Below, piece after piece: positions 45,601 through 56,193 of a stretch of 64,000 nt of DNA (positions are counted from its first letter, which is position 1; each line of letters opens with the position of its first letter). Below the pieces are notes generated by a model. It made no database searches. It had not been told where the DNA came from and saw nothing but the letters and a program-made list of their open reading frames with translations. The stretch is taken from NCBI RefSeq assembly GCF_963675165.1, contig NC_087385.1:5194412-5258411 (forward strand). Direction: 5' to 3'. This DNA is from Halichondria panicea. Its lineage: Eukaryota > Porifera > Demospongiae > Suberitida > Halichondriidae. A program made the position numbers and the translations under genes.

Positions 45601-47659
45601 TGAAAGTATACAAAAAGACAAACCAAATGAAACTCGATTCTTTATTATTGCAAAAAAGACGTTTGTGTGTAAGAATGCTACGAAAAGCTCGGCAAAAGAA
45701 GCAGACGCAACTTTAAGCAGCATAACTAAAAAGGCACCTTCAAAACTGATAATTGAAATTGTAAATAAGAACTCAGTTCACGAAAAACTAACCGCAGACA
45801 CACCCACTCTCTCCTTCGTTGCTCTGGGAAATGTCTATACCATGGACCCTAAGTTCCCAATGCTTCACATTGCTTTGAACTTCTCCAAAGATGTTTTCAA
45901 TCTTCACTCGTTCATTAACAATGGCTGTGTGTACGAGCTCACTGACTCGAGAGGCCCACTACCTATGATCAACAGTCTTGTGGCAATACCTGCAATTGAG
46001 ATCACGGAAAGTATGCAGCTGCAGTTTGTGAGGTATGCGCGTATAGAAGGATCTCTGGATGTGGCAGAGGTGGTCTCTCAGTGTTTCCTGCCACCCATAC
46101 CCACCCTGACCAACAGAGAAGTCAAGTCAGTATCAAGGTATACTCAGGGAGTGCCCACACACTGGTCGGTGGTGGTTGGTACCACCATTATAACGCCTAT
46201 AGGCTAGTTTATACATAAAAGAGGCAAATTTGCGTGTTGAATTTGAGATTAAAGATTCAAAATTCTGAGCACATAATTATTATTGCCTACTAGTTTGTTA
46301 GGTGTAGCTCTTGTTGTACACTCGTATATATATATATATATATATAATATGCTAAGCTTGCTACGCCTTGATGTTACAATCCAATTTCTCACATGTAGCT
46401 ATTGTAACAAGCTTGTGTCTGTGAGGGGCATTGTTCAGAGTCGTGGTCACCGAATCGATGCCAGCTCCCTCCCTCAGACCCCCTCCCCTCCACCTCCCAT
46501 GCTCGTATTCAGATTACAGAGCGTCTCCACTCCAGACTCTATCATGATATACTACAAGTCCCCCATTCTCCATACCCTACCTCTCGGGCTGGTACCTGGC
46601 TGTGAGGTGACTTTCTACTCCTTCAACATGAATATCTCCAAGTCTGGAAATGTATACTGTACCAATAGTCCGTCAAGCAGCCTGTCTGTTCACTCAGTTG
46701 AGGGTCTAGACACAATCGACTCTCAGAGGGTGTATGGAATCTCAATGCCCATGACTCGGTTACCTACGATACTGATCCATGAGTTAACACAGTGTCTACT
46801 GAATGGTTGTCTACCTCGAAGAGTGGTGTGTGTAAGAGGCTGTCTATTGTCCACTCAGAAGGTGTGCTTGACGTACAAGTGCAGGGGATGTCAGTGTGTG
46901 ATTGTCAATGGGCAGTGTATGGTGGCCTGTCTACAGAGGAGACCATTCCTAGTAGCCGACGGAAGGTATGTAAGCAAAGGTGTGGTCTTTATGCTTCATT
47001 TGGACTGCATAAAATACTTCATACTGTATGATTAGTTATCTTTTGAGGTTCTCTGTTGTCTTACTCTACAGGTTGGTGATTGACGATGGGAGTGGTGAAG
47101 CACATGTGTACGCTGAGGAGGATCTGCTTCGACAGCTGCTTCAAGTTTCGATGGCCGAGTGGAACAGTGTTTGTGATCTGGTCAGGAGAGTCGGAACTGT
47201 CTCCTATACAAAATCATTTTCTGCTACACAACACGTATGTTTGTCTATTTTCGTATGAATGGTTTGTTGGTATCACTTTTGTTTTTATGACTGTTGTCTT
47301 TGTGAGTCTTGCTTAATTGATTGGTTATTTGCTGTTCCATTCTACAGACAGGAGGCTCAAGTCGCTATGATCCATCCCCTCTGGCACAAGCTGAGAAGAT
47401 CTTATCAGCCATGGCAACCAGTCCGACTCTTCAACAGCCAATCAAGCTTTATGCTCAGCCGTTTGTGAGTCAGGGGGAGTTAGGAGAATGTGTGCTGGGG
47501 GTCAAGTCTCGAGCCATTGTCGTGAAGGAACAGCGCCTCAATACACTGGCTCTTCCCAGACTACAGCTGAAAGCAATAGCGTGTACTCTCCTCCAGGGTA
47601 CCTCCTGTGTCTCAGAGTGCAAGACTCTGTTGAAAGAACTGTCTATTGACCCCCAGTAA
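42646..47659 (+). CDS. CTC1: CST complex subunit CTC1
   Basis: CTC1 forms the CST complex with STN1 and TEN1, binds single-stranded telomeric DNA and recruits polymerase alpha-primase for C-strand fill-in. The start MEDDEAVWRGMLSRHLN uses a tiny first exon (42646 ATGGAGGACGAT) and a 46-nt intron. The best family match is the exon at about 44240-44412: YTGTITSCVLPEAGVYEMDG then GSKVELHNVHIL, against human [21 protein letters not shown] and CLQLQDVHLL. Upstream, LADLTGHVLCE and WNWIPSP match the first OB-fold region. MLVGELRGDTETGQIEF (45400) and SGNVYC (46640) follow. The C-terminal exons give CRGCQC (zinc-ribbon-like cysteines), RLVIDDGSGEAHVY (human RLLVEDGTAEAVV) and a final LPRLQLKAIAC. 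About 20 short introns are present. The stop TAA is at 47657-47659, 145 bp from the convergent HSDL1-like stop. Confidence 0.88.
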
Positions 47660-47804
47660 ATGAACTGTACGAGCTCTTTATGTTTTTTCATTCTCTTTCG
47701 TTCTCGTATATAACTCATGACATAATTATAACTTGAAATACATGTAGAAAAAATTGGTTCAAAGACAGTCTGCAAAAAACAACATACATAGAAGGTAATT
47801 AAAT

Positions 47805-49882
47805 TCAGTTCTCTAGTGGTCTAACATTGTCCTGGGGGGGTTGGGGTACAAAGGTAACGGTTGCTACACTTGGTACTACCAACACTCGAGAATGTTTCTG
47901 TCTTCGCAATCCTGGTGATCTTGGAGGAGTTGTTGAGCCAGCACTGGCGGACCTCAATGGAAGGATGTCACTTGATGAGAATCTGAACCCTCCAACATGA
48001 GCCCGGGAACTTAGTGGCGTATCGGGGGTATGTAGGGGTGTGGAGGTCATGTGATCCTCAGGGATTGGAGAGGGAATACTGCCAAATGAGCTTCCAGTGT
48101 TAGTTCGAATAGGAGCAAAGGTAGTTTCTTCTAGTTTAGGTAGGGCGCTCCTTGCCGGTTGATTGGGTTCAACAGTGGATACTCGTCGTCGAGGGCTGGG
48201 GGTTCGACGGAGAGAAAGGTCAGAGGTCGCTCTGCTACCAGATGAGAATCTGTGTCTAGATTGTGGGTAGTTTTGTACTTTGCGAGAGAATAGCTGTCCC
48301 CCACGTGTGAGTTGGGCTTCACGGAGAGAGTGTCTCCGAGCAACAGTGTTCCAGTACATTGCTATTCGCGTCCATAACGATCGAGGAATCAAACTCATGA
48401 CCCAGCACTGTGCAGTGTGTGTGTGTGTGTGAGGAAGATAGTGTAAATACCAATGCAGCAAAAGATAGGCAGAAGTGAAAGATAATTGTACACAGTAGAA
48501 TTGACGATGTTGGGCTAGTCAAATGTCATGCATGTGTAAGCCTTCACAAGAGCTATGGAATGCACTGAACAGCCTTTTATACATGCATAGTTAGCTATGT
48601 TTTACCTGTAGAGCGTGGGGCCAGTAGCCACAAGTGTGGGCTGAGATACCCAGTGTAGTGATGGCATGCTGGACGTAGGTGTGGGGGGTGGGAATGAAGA
48701 GGGTGGGACTCATGGGTGGGATCGTCACAAAACAAGGATGGAGAGTCTGCAGAAGAACAAAAACAACATTCACTAAGTAACAATGTGCATGTACTTTGCA
48801 GAAATGGCAGCCACGATGTAGTTTGTAGATTATGCTGCTGACCTGTACAGTGATCCCTCTGTGCCTGTTCTCATGATGAAGGGTGCTTGAAAATGTGTCC
48901 ACATACGCCTACAAGAGGGGTGGCAGATGACAAGAGTTAGTAACATCTTACTAAACTAAGAATGTCACCGCAGAATTTAGTTACCTACGTTTTATACCTG
49001 TAATCCAAGTATGCAACACACAGTTTTACTCCCTTACCATGCAAGCAGTGTAGCCAGCCATGAGAGGGGTGGTTGGAGCAGCTGCAATATTGGAGCACAC
49101 ATTGATGATGGCCCCTCTCCTACGATCTATCATCTGAGGGAGGATCATGTGACTGAGCACACAGGGGGCGGTCACATTGACAAAGAGTAGTTGCCACATC
49201 CGGTTGTGGGGGAGGAGGGCAAAATACTGAGGGTGGTCGTAGCGGATAGCAACATTATTCACTGTACAGGAGGGGACCACATAATACAGGTAAGATCGTA
49301 TACTCTAACACTTACCAAGAATCCCAATCTCGTAACCATGAAGTGCCTCCTCTATCTCTCTAAACACTTGCTCGCCCAAACAAAAGTCAGCATGGATACC
49401 CAACACTTCAATACTGTATTGCGATTCTGTTGAGATGGTGGCAATGTTTAATAGCTATCCACATGCAATCACAATGATAACTCACGAAGGTCGCTGACAA
49501 TGGAGACCAGGTCATCGTAAGATCTGCTTATTAGTATCACATTCATCTTCCTCCTGGCAAACTATGAGAATATAGAGCCTTAATGAGTGAGAGCTTAGCC
49601 AGATCACTAGCTGTACGTAACTACCTCGTGTGCAAACGCCAGTCCTATGCCAGAAGTGCCACCAGCAATCAGTGCCCACTTCCCAAGCGCACTGGATAAA
49701 TCTTTTCGACTCAATCTTCCAAATGGGATAAAATAAGTTCTCAGTCCGTTCATGAATTTCAAGGAAAACTTTGCAATAGTCTTTGCCCCATACAGAGCTC
49801 CAACAGAGAATAGTACGTCCAGTAGAGTACTCACTGGAGACAGGACACCCTCCACAAGCTTCATCACCGTCCCATCGGCCAT
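47805..49882 (-). CDS. HSDL1: HSDL1-like short-chain dehydrogenase, probably catalytically inactive, with long C-terminal tail
   Basis: HSDL1 is a mitochondrial SDR-fold pseudoenzyme in vertebrates, related to 17-beta-HSD type 12. The first exon (from 49882) gives MADGTVMKLVEG and a hydrophobic N-terminal segment, then WALIAGGTSGIGLAFAHE (nucleotide-binding loop). Next come MNVILISRSYDDL, LVNNVAIRYDHPQYFALLP, GAIINVCSNIAAAP, GYTACM joined to AYVDTFSSTLHHEN, TYVQHAITTLGIS and CGYWPHALQ; each has a close human HSDL1 counterpart. The YxxxK catalytic pair reads Y-T-A-C-M, so the lysine is methionine. The final exon (about 48413-47805) starts CWVMSLIPRSLWTRIAMYW, matching the human C-terminus, then adds about 180 Ser/Pro/Arg-rich residues absent from human HSDL1. 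The start codon is 141 bp from UQCRH on the other strand. Confidence 0.88.
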
Positions 49883-50023
49883 TCCACGTCAGAATGAATC
49901 AAATGACCGTAGCAAATTCTAAACCTGGTAATGATGTCCAATTTTCTCAGCAGTGTTTCTTTACAAAACCCACCATAATAGTCACGTGCACAGAATAGGG
50001 TTCATAGGTCAAACAAAACTAAA
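49883..50023. promoter_or_regulatory. Bidirectional promoter, HSDL1-like gene and UQCRH
   Basis: Only 141 bp separate the start codons of two divergent genes, both with mitochondrial products by family. Both promoters must be within it. No TATA box is obvious. Confidence 0.6.
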
Positions 50024-50408
50024 ATGGCTGAGGCAGAGCAACATATTCCAGAGGAGGTAAGCACACAACTGTACTGTAATGAGTAGCTAAAGTAAAACTG
50101 AGCATTCAAACAGTTTAGAATATTCTGTATCACAACCTATAGGAAGAAGAGGATCCTGAAGACCCTCAGGATGTCCTGAAGGAGAAGTGTGGAGAATTGC
50201 CTGATTGTGTCAAGCTCAAAGAATTATTTGATGAGTGCGAAGAAGCTGTGGAATCCGGAGAGAAAACGACTGATTGTTCACGACAGCTTATAGATTTTCT
50301 CGGCTGTGTAGACAAATGTGTAAGTTATTCCGTATAAAGTGATAAATGTTGTTTATTTTACTCCTTTCATTGCAGGTTGCCAGGAATATACTTTCCAAGC
50401 TAAAGTAG
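50024..50408 (+). CDS. UQCRH: Cytochrome b-c1 complex subunit 6, hinge protein
   Basis: The hinge protein is a small acidic subunit of respiratory complex III in the intermembrane space, assisting cytochrome c1 to cytochrome c electron transfer. Three exons give about 80 residues: MAEAEQHIPEE, then an acidic EEEDPEDPQD stretch, then CGELPDCVKLKELFDEC and DCSRQLIDFLGCVDKC, ending ARNILSKLK. The paired cysteines and the CVAxxxxxxLK ending match human UQCRH. Length is usual for the family. It is transcribed divergently from the HSDL1-like gene. Confidence 0.93.
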
Positions 50409-50617
50409 TTCCAAAAAGACACACTTTCTTCCATGTGCAGTCACCACTAGGTCTAGGAGTATAATTTTGTGTTATAGTAGATGCTCATAATTGAACCGGT
50501 CTATATATCCATTGTCTTTCTGTTGTTTATTTATTGGAAATGTTGACATAAGAAACAAGATTTGTAGAACAAAGAAGTGATATACTGGTAGAGTGCATAC
50601 ATTAAACACAGTTTCTG

Positions 50618-51303
50618 TCAATAATGGTACACACCAAAGGCAGCTGCCACACAAAACAGAGTGTCATTCATATAGATGTCTTGAGCGTAGTTGTCTGTGT
50701 CTGAGTCCCAAAAGCACCTACACCCCATCCTGCATGTGGCAGAAGGGACAACACAATAAGTGCACATTGGTGTATCAAGGTACACAAAACGCAGGGAATG
50801 GGTAGAGTATGAATTAATTTACTTGACTCCTTCTCCTCGCTGTTCTCCAATCACCACTTGCACTATGTACTTGTATCTGTCTAGATCCAATCCTGTGCAC
50901 ACACAATCATCAATTAAACCCTTTCAGTGACCATTGAATGACCTTACCTTTTAGCCTAGACTGGATGCTGTCACTAATCTCCTTGGAGGTGGTTTTGGCT
51001 TCCTCTGAGCTGTACTGCTTCTCATGCAACAGCTCCTTCAGTACCTGGTGAATCACGTCCTTTATCAGCAGAGGTCGAAATCTGACAGAGAGACAATGTA
51101 CAGAGAAATTAAACAATAGGTATATGTATACCGTATCCCACGGCAACCAAACTAAAACAACTTAATACGCTTTTAACTTTACACATTAAATTTTGCATTT
51201 TTCATAATTATAGATGTAGTGCTTAGATGCAGTGTTTTACTTACTTTTTCTCAAACTTAGGCCTGATCGTGTAAGTGCTTGGACCATCTTCAGGATCAGT
51301 CAT
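50618..51303 (-). CDS. DYNLT2B: Tctex1-type dynein light chain (DYNLT2B / TCTEX1D2)
   Basis: DYNLT2B is a light chain of cytoplasmic dynein-2 needed for retrograde intraflagellar transport in cilia. Four exons: MTDPEDGPSTYTIRPKFEK (51303), then FRPLLIKDVIHQVLKELL and YSSEEAKTTSKEISDSIQSR (about 51082-50948), then LDLDRYKYIVQVVIGEQRGE (about 50892), and finally CRCFWDSDTDNYAQDIYMND with FCVAAAFGVYHY (stop at 50618). The human protein has the matching series FRPSVVKDCIHAVL, DRYKMVVQVVIGEQRGEGV and ASRCFWDADTDNYTHDVF. The fit is close throughout and length is normal. Its start is 89 bp from NDUFA1 on the other strand. Confidence 0.95.
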
Positions 51304-51392
51304 TGTGTGTTGGAGTTTTCTGATTGAAGCACAAGTAACAAAGGTCAGTAATGCATTATTTCTGATTAGAGCACAGCTTAAAAGACACAAAG
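51304..51392. promoter_or_regulatory. Very short bidirectional promoter, DYNLT2B and NDUFA1
   Basis: The divergent start codons are separated by 89 bp. Either the promoter is shared or core elements overlap the 5' UTRs. No TATA box is visible. Confidence 0.6.
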
Positions 51393-51796
51393 ATGTGGCC
51401 AGAAGCTCTTCCTCCGTTTATCATCATCGCCTCTTGTATCGCCTTCACTGGGATGGGACTCAACTTCTTAGATAGGTGGCAGCATGGAGGAAGGGTGAGG
51501 GCTCATGCTGCAATGATTATGATCATTAGCTCAGCTAGAATATTTTATTATAGACCATAGGTACGTCACCCATGTTTTGGTTATGATTCTCCAACAATGT
51601 GTCGTTTACTTTGCCTCTGTTGTGTTTGTGTGTGCAGCCGAGAAGAACTGGTGTAGATGACTGGACCAGGAAGATGATGATGAGGGACAAACGACTCACT
51701 GGCTCTGAAGACAAACAACGGGTAAGGGAAATGTATTTATCTCAATTTATGGTGTATTTATACCACTTGTTGTTTTTGTTTTTGCAGGCATTATAA
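51393..51796 (+). CDS. NDUFA1: NADH dehydrogenase 1 alpha subcomplex subunit 1 (MWFE)
   Basis: NDUFA1 is a single-pass inner-membrane accessory subunit of complex I. Three exons give 64 residues. The protein starts MWPEALPPF (human MWFEILPGL), followed by a hydrophobic membrane segment IIIASCIAFTGMGLNFL and then DRWQHGGRPRR. The conserved matrix-side element MMRDKRLTGSEDKQR matches human LMERDRRISGVDR. The last exon encodes only AL and the stop (GCATTATAA), giving a slightly shorter C-terminus than human (70 residues). Confidence 0.93.
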
Positions 51797-52182
51797 CCAC
51801 TCCTGCAGCTAGCATTGGGATCAACCAATTCATTCTGTGATAGTCAGAAATTCTCTTGTGGCAGTTGTTTGTTTATAATTATTGTTTGTGCTTCTTGATT
51901 TGGTGTTAGAAACATCTCTGGAAATGTCTTCACAACGATATTTATGTTTCTTGTTGCCACTAGTTGTTTTTTAATAGAGGATCACTATCCTGTTTAATAG
52001 GGTACATGCACTTAACCTGTCAAGCTTTCATGAAGTATTATAAATAACAACAGATTTTAACACACACACATAATTATTGGAAGAAGCTTACAAAACAGTT
52101 TGCCACTATATAGACACTATGAGTCGATCTATAAATTTATAAATTATAACAAAACTAAGAATCACACTAAACAAAGTATGTG
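51797..52182. other. Convergent 3' spacer, NDUFA1 and the NHE gene
   Basis: 386 bases containing the 3' UTRs of both genes. It is AT-rich with a few short AT-rich repeats near 52125-52150. Nothing coding is recognised. Confidence 0.5.
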
Positions 52183-55100
52183 CTACAGGTTGCTCTCCTC
52201 TGCGGCTAGCAGATGTCCGTACGCACCCCTGCCGTCATTGTCCGAGCCCAGCCCCAGGTCAGCCTGTATACAGGGGAGCAAGCAGTCACAACACACTATA
52301 TCCAACACAACAAACAGTTGCCTAACATGACAGCTCATGTAATTAAATTTTTTATGATCAAAGTTAGACCATTCCATAGAACAATCAGTTGATATGCAGA
52401 TTCAGGAAGAGACGTTCGATATATTTTGTACATATGCAAGTTTAATATACTAGTCTTACTAATACTGTACTCTAGCTGTGACTTACACCCATATCGTCTA
52501 CATTTAAGTCCACATCATCGTCTGCTTGATTGTTCCTGAACGAGTACACCTGTCCCACCTCATCCTCATCCCCAGATTCACTCGCATTCTCATCAAACGA
52601 TTCCTCCTCCTCCAAAACCTCCAAAAGCTGTGGGGATGTGGAAAATGTGACGAGCGCTGGTGTTTTTACTCACCTCTGTGTCTCTGGGTTGGCATCGGTT
52701 GCAAAACGGGATGCAGCAGTTGGGACAGTACTTGCCGAACTCTGTTACTGATCGGCCGTGGTGTGTGAACATGGGGATAAAATATCTGTGTGGGGGGGGT
52801 AGCAGTATATACATGTTCTCTTGGGATTGGCTTACTCTTTGTCAAGTTTGGTCCATTTTGACACCACCCAGTTTCCTTTGGACTTGTCGTAAGGTATGAC
52901 TTGACCCTGAAAGCCATGAACAGTAACAGCATGTCTCAACAAGGGCACCAGAACAACCTACCTCTTCAGTGAGATCACAAGAATTGTCCTCCACACCCAC
53001 TCTGTACAACACAAAATAATAAGTACGACATGTTAATATTCGAACATATACTGTGAATAATGTAGTTAATTGTAAGAAGAATCTTTCGATAAGCTCCCAA
53101 CTAGTTGTGGCTCAAACAAATGGACAAGAGTATGAGTCAATTAAGCTACATTGTACACACACAATTGGACACTCACTTGATTTTCAGGCACTGAAGAGCC
53201 AGAGTGGTCAGCCCTCCATTGAAGAGCACCGTGACCATGACAATACACAGAGTTGTCGTGAATATGAGCTGTCTCACTTCAGTCTCAGTGTTTCTAATTG
53301 CTAGAGCAAAGGCAATAGCTCCTCTCAGTCCAGCAAACATGAGCATGTGCTGAAACCTGAAACTGATCTTCTTGGAGCGACCAAGGTTGAGAATGAATGA
53401 CAGAACGTAGATATTGACAACTCGACCAGCAAAGATGGCCACCTGAGAGTTAGTCAAGGAATCATACACATAAAGAACACAGTATCATTAGAGTAGGGGG
53501 ATTTAGTTACGAAAATGTATATAAAAGAAGAAGATGCCTATAAACCTGGCAATGAATTTGAGGCATAAATAGAGCTGTATATACGTGTATGTGTATGTGT
53601 ATGTTATTGTTTTATATATTGGAGGATACAAAAGAGAAGAGGATGAATCCAGGGGCCCACTGATTGTTTCCATAGGTGAACAGAGAGAGTCCAATGTAAG
53701 AAAAGACAAAGTTCTCGGCAAAGAAATTGATAAGTTCAAATAAGTCCTTTGTTCTCTTTCTACTCTCTACAGACATGTTGATGTACGTGTAGTAGGACTG
53801 CATGATACCACAGAATAGTACTGCCACAATGCCTGTGTGGGTGTGGGTGGAGTGTGATGTGTGTGAGGGTGTGTGGTCTTACCAGTGAGCTTGCAAGCCT
53901 CGGCCAGTAGGTAGGTAGAGTAGGACATCACTACAAACATGGACGTCTCTAAAAGTGGGAAATCTCTCAGCTTGGAGAACTTCATCAGCTAGGGGCAAAA
54001 GTCAAGAAGCATTCATACACACACTTAAAATACTGTTTAACACTTTGTTCACAAGAAATTTTTGTTTGTGTGAGGATACGAGTGCAGTGACTAGTCCCAT
54101 GGCACAACCAAGGACAAAGGAGCCAAAGAAGATGCCTATAAACCTGGCAATGGATATAAAGAGACTACCAACGGTGAACTCTGCCTCTCCCGGCACTGCA
54201 TACTCATCCACAGCCCTGCAGAGTTGAAGGGTACATGTAGTACACAAGTAGACTGGTCAATGTCTAGTCATGTGCGTAGTAGCTTACCCAAAGAGTACAA
54301 TGGCGACTGCATCGTTCATCACACTCTCTCCAAACACCAGTGAGAAGATATCCACGTCCACATGAAGGTCATTAAACACTGCCAGTACCGTCACTGTTGG
54401 AAGGTTTCTTATGTATGAGAGCGCGTTATTTGTTAATGAACTTACCAGGATCAGTGGCTGAAATGAGTGAGCCAAACAGGAGCGATGGAACGATGGACTC
54501 CTTGAATCCATCAGGTACAGGAAAGGTAGTGAGATTAGCGACTAGTGAGCCCGGGCCTTCTGCCCCACTCACAGCATAGCCATACATCAGAGCACTGCAG
54601 ATCACGAAATGAATAAGTGGTACTTTGTCACATGAAATAATTATAGGATGAGCTTACGCAATAAGGAATGACGATATAGTGGTCCCAGCAAAGGCATACA
54701 GTAACAGGGAGCCAAGATTACGGAAGAAGTGTCTCTGGAAAATGTAATGCAACAGTTCACAGCAATTCAGTGGGTTTCATCTAGTGGGGGGGCAGGGGTG
54801 AACCTTCCCCCAAAAATGGTGAAGAATAACATCATCAATTAGTTAAATATAAGGTAGATGTACTGTGTGAGGACATCACCTCACCTTTTGTAGACTGTAG
54901 CCAGCGTAGAAGATGATTGGAGGCAGCAAAGCAAAAAAGAAAAGTTCAGGATCAAACACCAACTGCGGGTGAACACACAACACTCAACGCCATTTTCACA
55001 TCTAATATCTTATGCATACTGAACTGCATGAAAAGTGCATACAATTACACAGCTGTCAAATACCACCGAGCACATTAGCATTAGTTGAATTACTAAACTC

Positions 55101-55856
55101 ACAGTTTGCTGAATAAAGTTTCCCTCTTTTGTTCTAAATTGTTTCCCTTTCACCGTGCAGCTGAAGTTATCCCTTAGTGTGATGAGAGTGATGACCTCCC
55201 CCACAGTCAGAGTGTTGTTAATATCTTGTCCTAGAATATCACAGTGGTTTGTGTATTGTGGGTAGGTCGTGGTGAGAGTGACTTCTTTGTGAGCCTCCGT
55301 GCCAATTGCATAGTGGATGATGGCACCTACTATCACACCTGTGTACAAGACGATAAATATAGTATTTAATATATAATTATAGCAATCCACTACCACTGTA
55401 TGGATACATATTGGTCACTAACTGCATGGCTTTAAACAGGACGAGGTCCCTAGTAAACCTTACACTGGATGTGGTGCAACTACACTTATAGGACTCACCA
55501 TACAACAATGCAAGTCCTGTGGAGTGGAGTATTCGTATTCTCTTGGCATGGAATACCCAGATTGTGATGATGGTCATGAACAGTAGAAACATAATAATTA
55601 GCAGTGATAGACTGTCATACGAGTGAATTATCTCCTGTTGGCTATCAGTCACATCTTGAACAAACGACGCCTCGTACAGAGCTCGACTATCTGAGAGATT
55701 AAACACGGCCTCAGGCAATGTCTCCTGATCATAGGACTCGTTGATTAGTCTCCAGCCCACAATGTCCGCCTCACTAGGGTTCACCGCCAGTAGGGGCCGA
55801 GAGATTAGACATGTCCCATTAATCCCCTCATAACCAGGCTCGAGCTCCATATCCAT
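52183..55856 (-). CDS. Endosomal/Golgi-type Na+(K+)/H+ exchanger (SLC9A6/A7/A9 family)
   Basis: NHE6/7/9 exchange protons for Na+ or K+ across endosomal and trans-Golgi membranes and set luminal pH. After an N-terminal region, the first membrane segment is [20 protein letters not shown] (55560), with [10 protein letters not shown] after it as in NHE6. [16 protein letters not shown] and [19 protein letters not shown] follow near 54930 and 54370. The exchange signature [16 protein letters not shown] (54310) keeps the Asn-Asp pair. [66 protein letters not shown]-like [11 protein letters not shown] and [21 protein letters not shown] all match NHE6/9 closely. An acidic cytosolic tail ends LLAAEESNL. 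An ATG at 55856 is the first supportable start; a signal-peptide exon farther upstream cannot be excluded. Paralogue assignment within 6/7/9 is not possible because that split is vertebrate. Confidence 0.92.
53527..53560. repeat. Partial copy of an NHE exon inside an NHE intron
   Basis: The string AAGAAGATGCCTATAAACC followed by TGGCAATG occurs here and in the exon at about 54125-54155, where its complement encodes ARFIGIFF. About 30 bases match; the sequence diverges on both sides. No splice sites frame it, so it is not an alternative exon. Confidence 0.75.
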
Positions 55857-56193
55857 GCCTCTGTTTTCTGTGATCAGGGTTTGCTGGACGATCTAAAAAT
55901 ATTTTTCCACTGTTGTGTAGGTGCTCTTGCTGTGATTATGGTAGGTCCAGTGGATCTAAGTAATTCTTTATTCTGAATAAGAACGGCTGATAAAGCTTGC
56001 TTGAGTTAATATAAATTCACTTGATCTTCATCAAAAAGTGGGTGGAGGTCGATGGTCACATGGACTTCCTACCATGTGACAAAATCAATGTTGTCATGGT
56101 TTCCAAGGAAGCCACGCCAAAAATCAAGCTCTTTTACCTCATGTGTCTAGTATCTAGCTTGTGCTTATTAGCTAGCTGTAAGGCCAGGGAGCT
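55857..56193. promoter_or_regulatory. Divergent region between NHE and LRR genes
   Basis: 337 bp between start codons. It holds both promoters and probably a 5' UTR exon or signal-peptide exon for the NHE gene: an AG acceptor lies just upstream of its first coding exon (gtccag|CAAACCC). No element was named with confidence. Confidence 0.45.
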
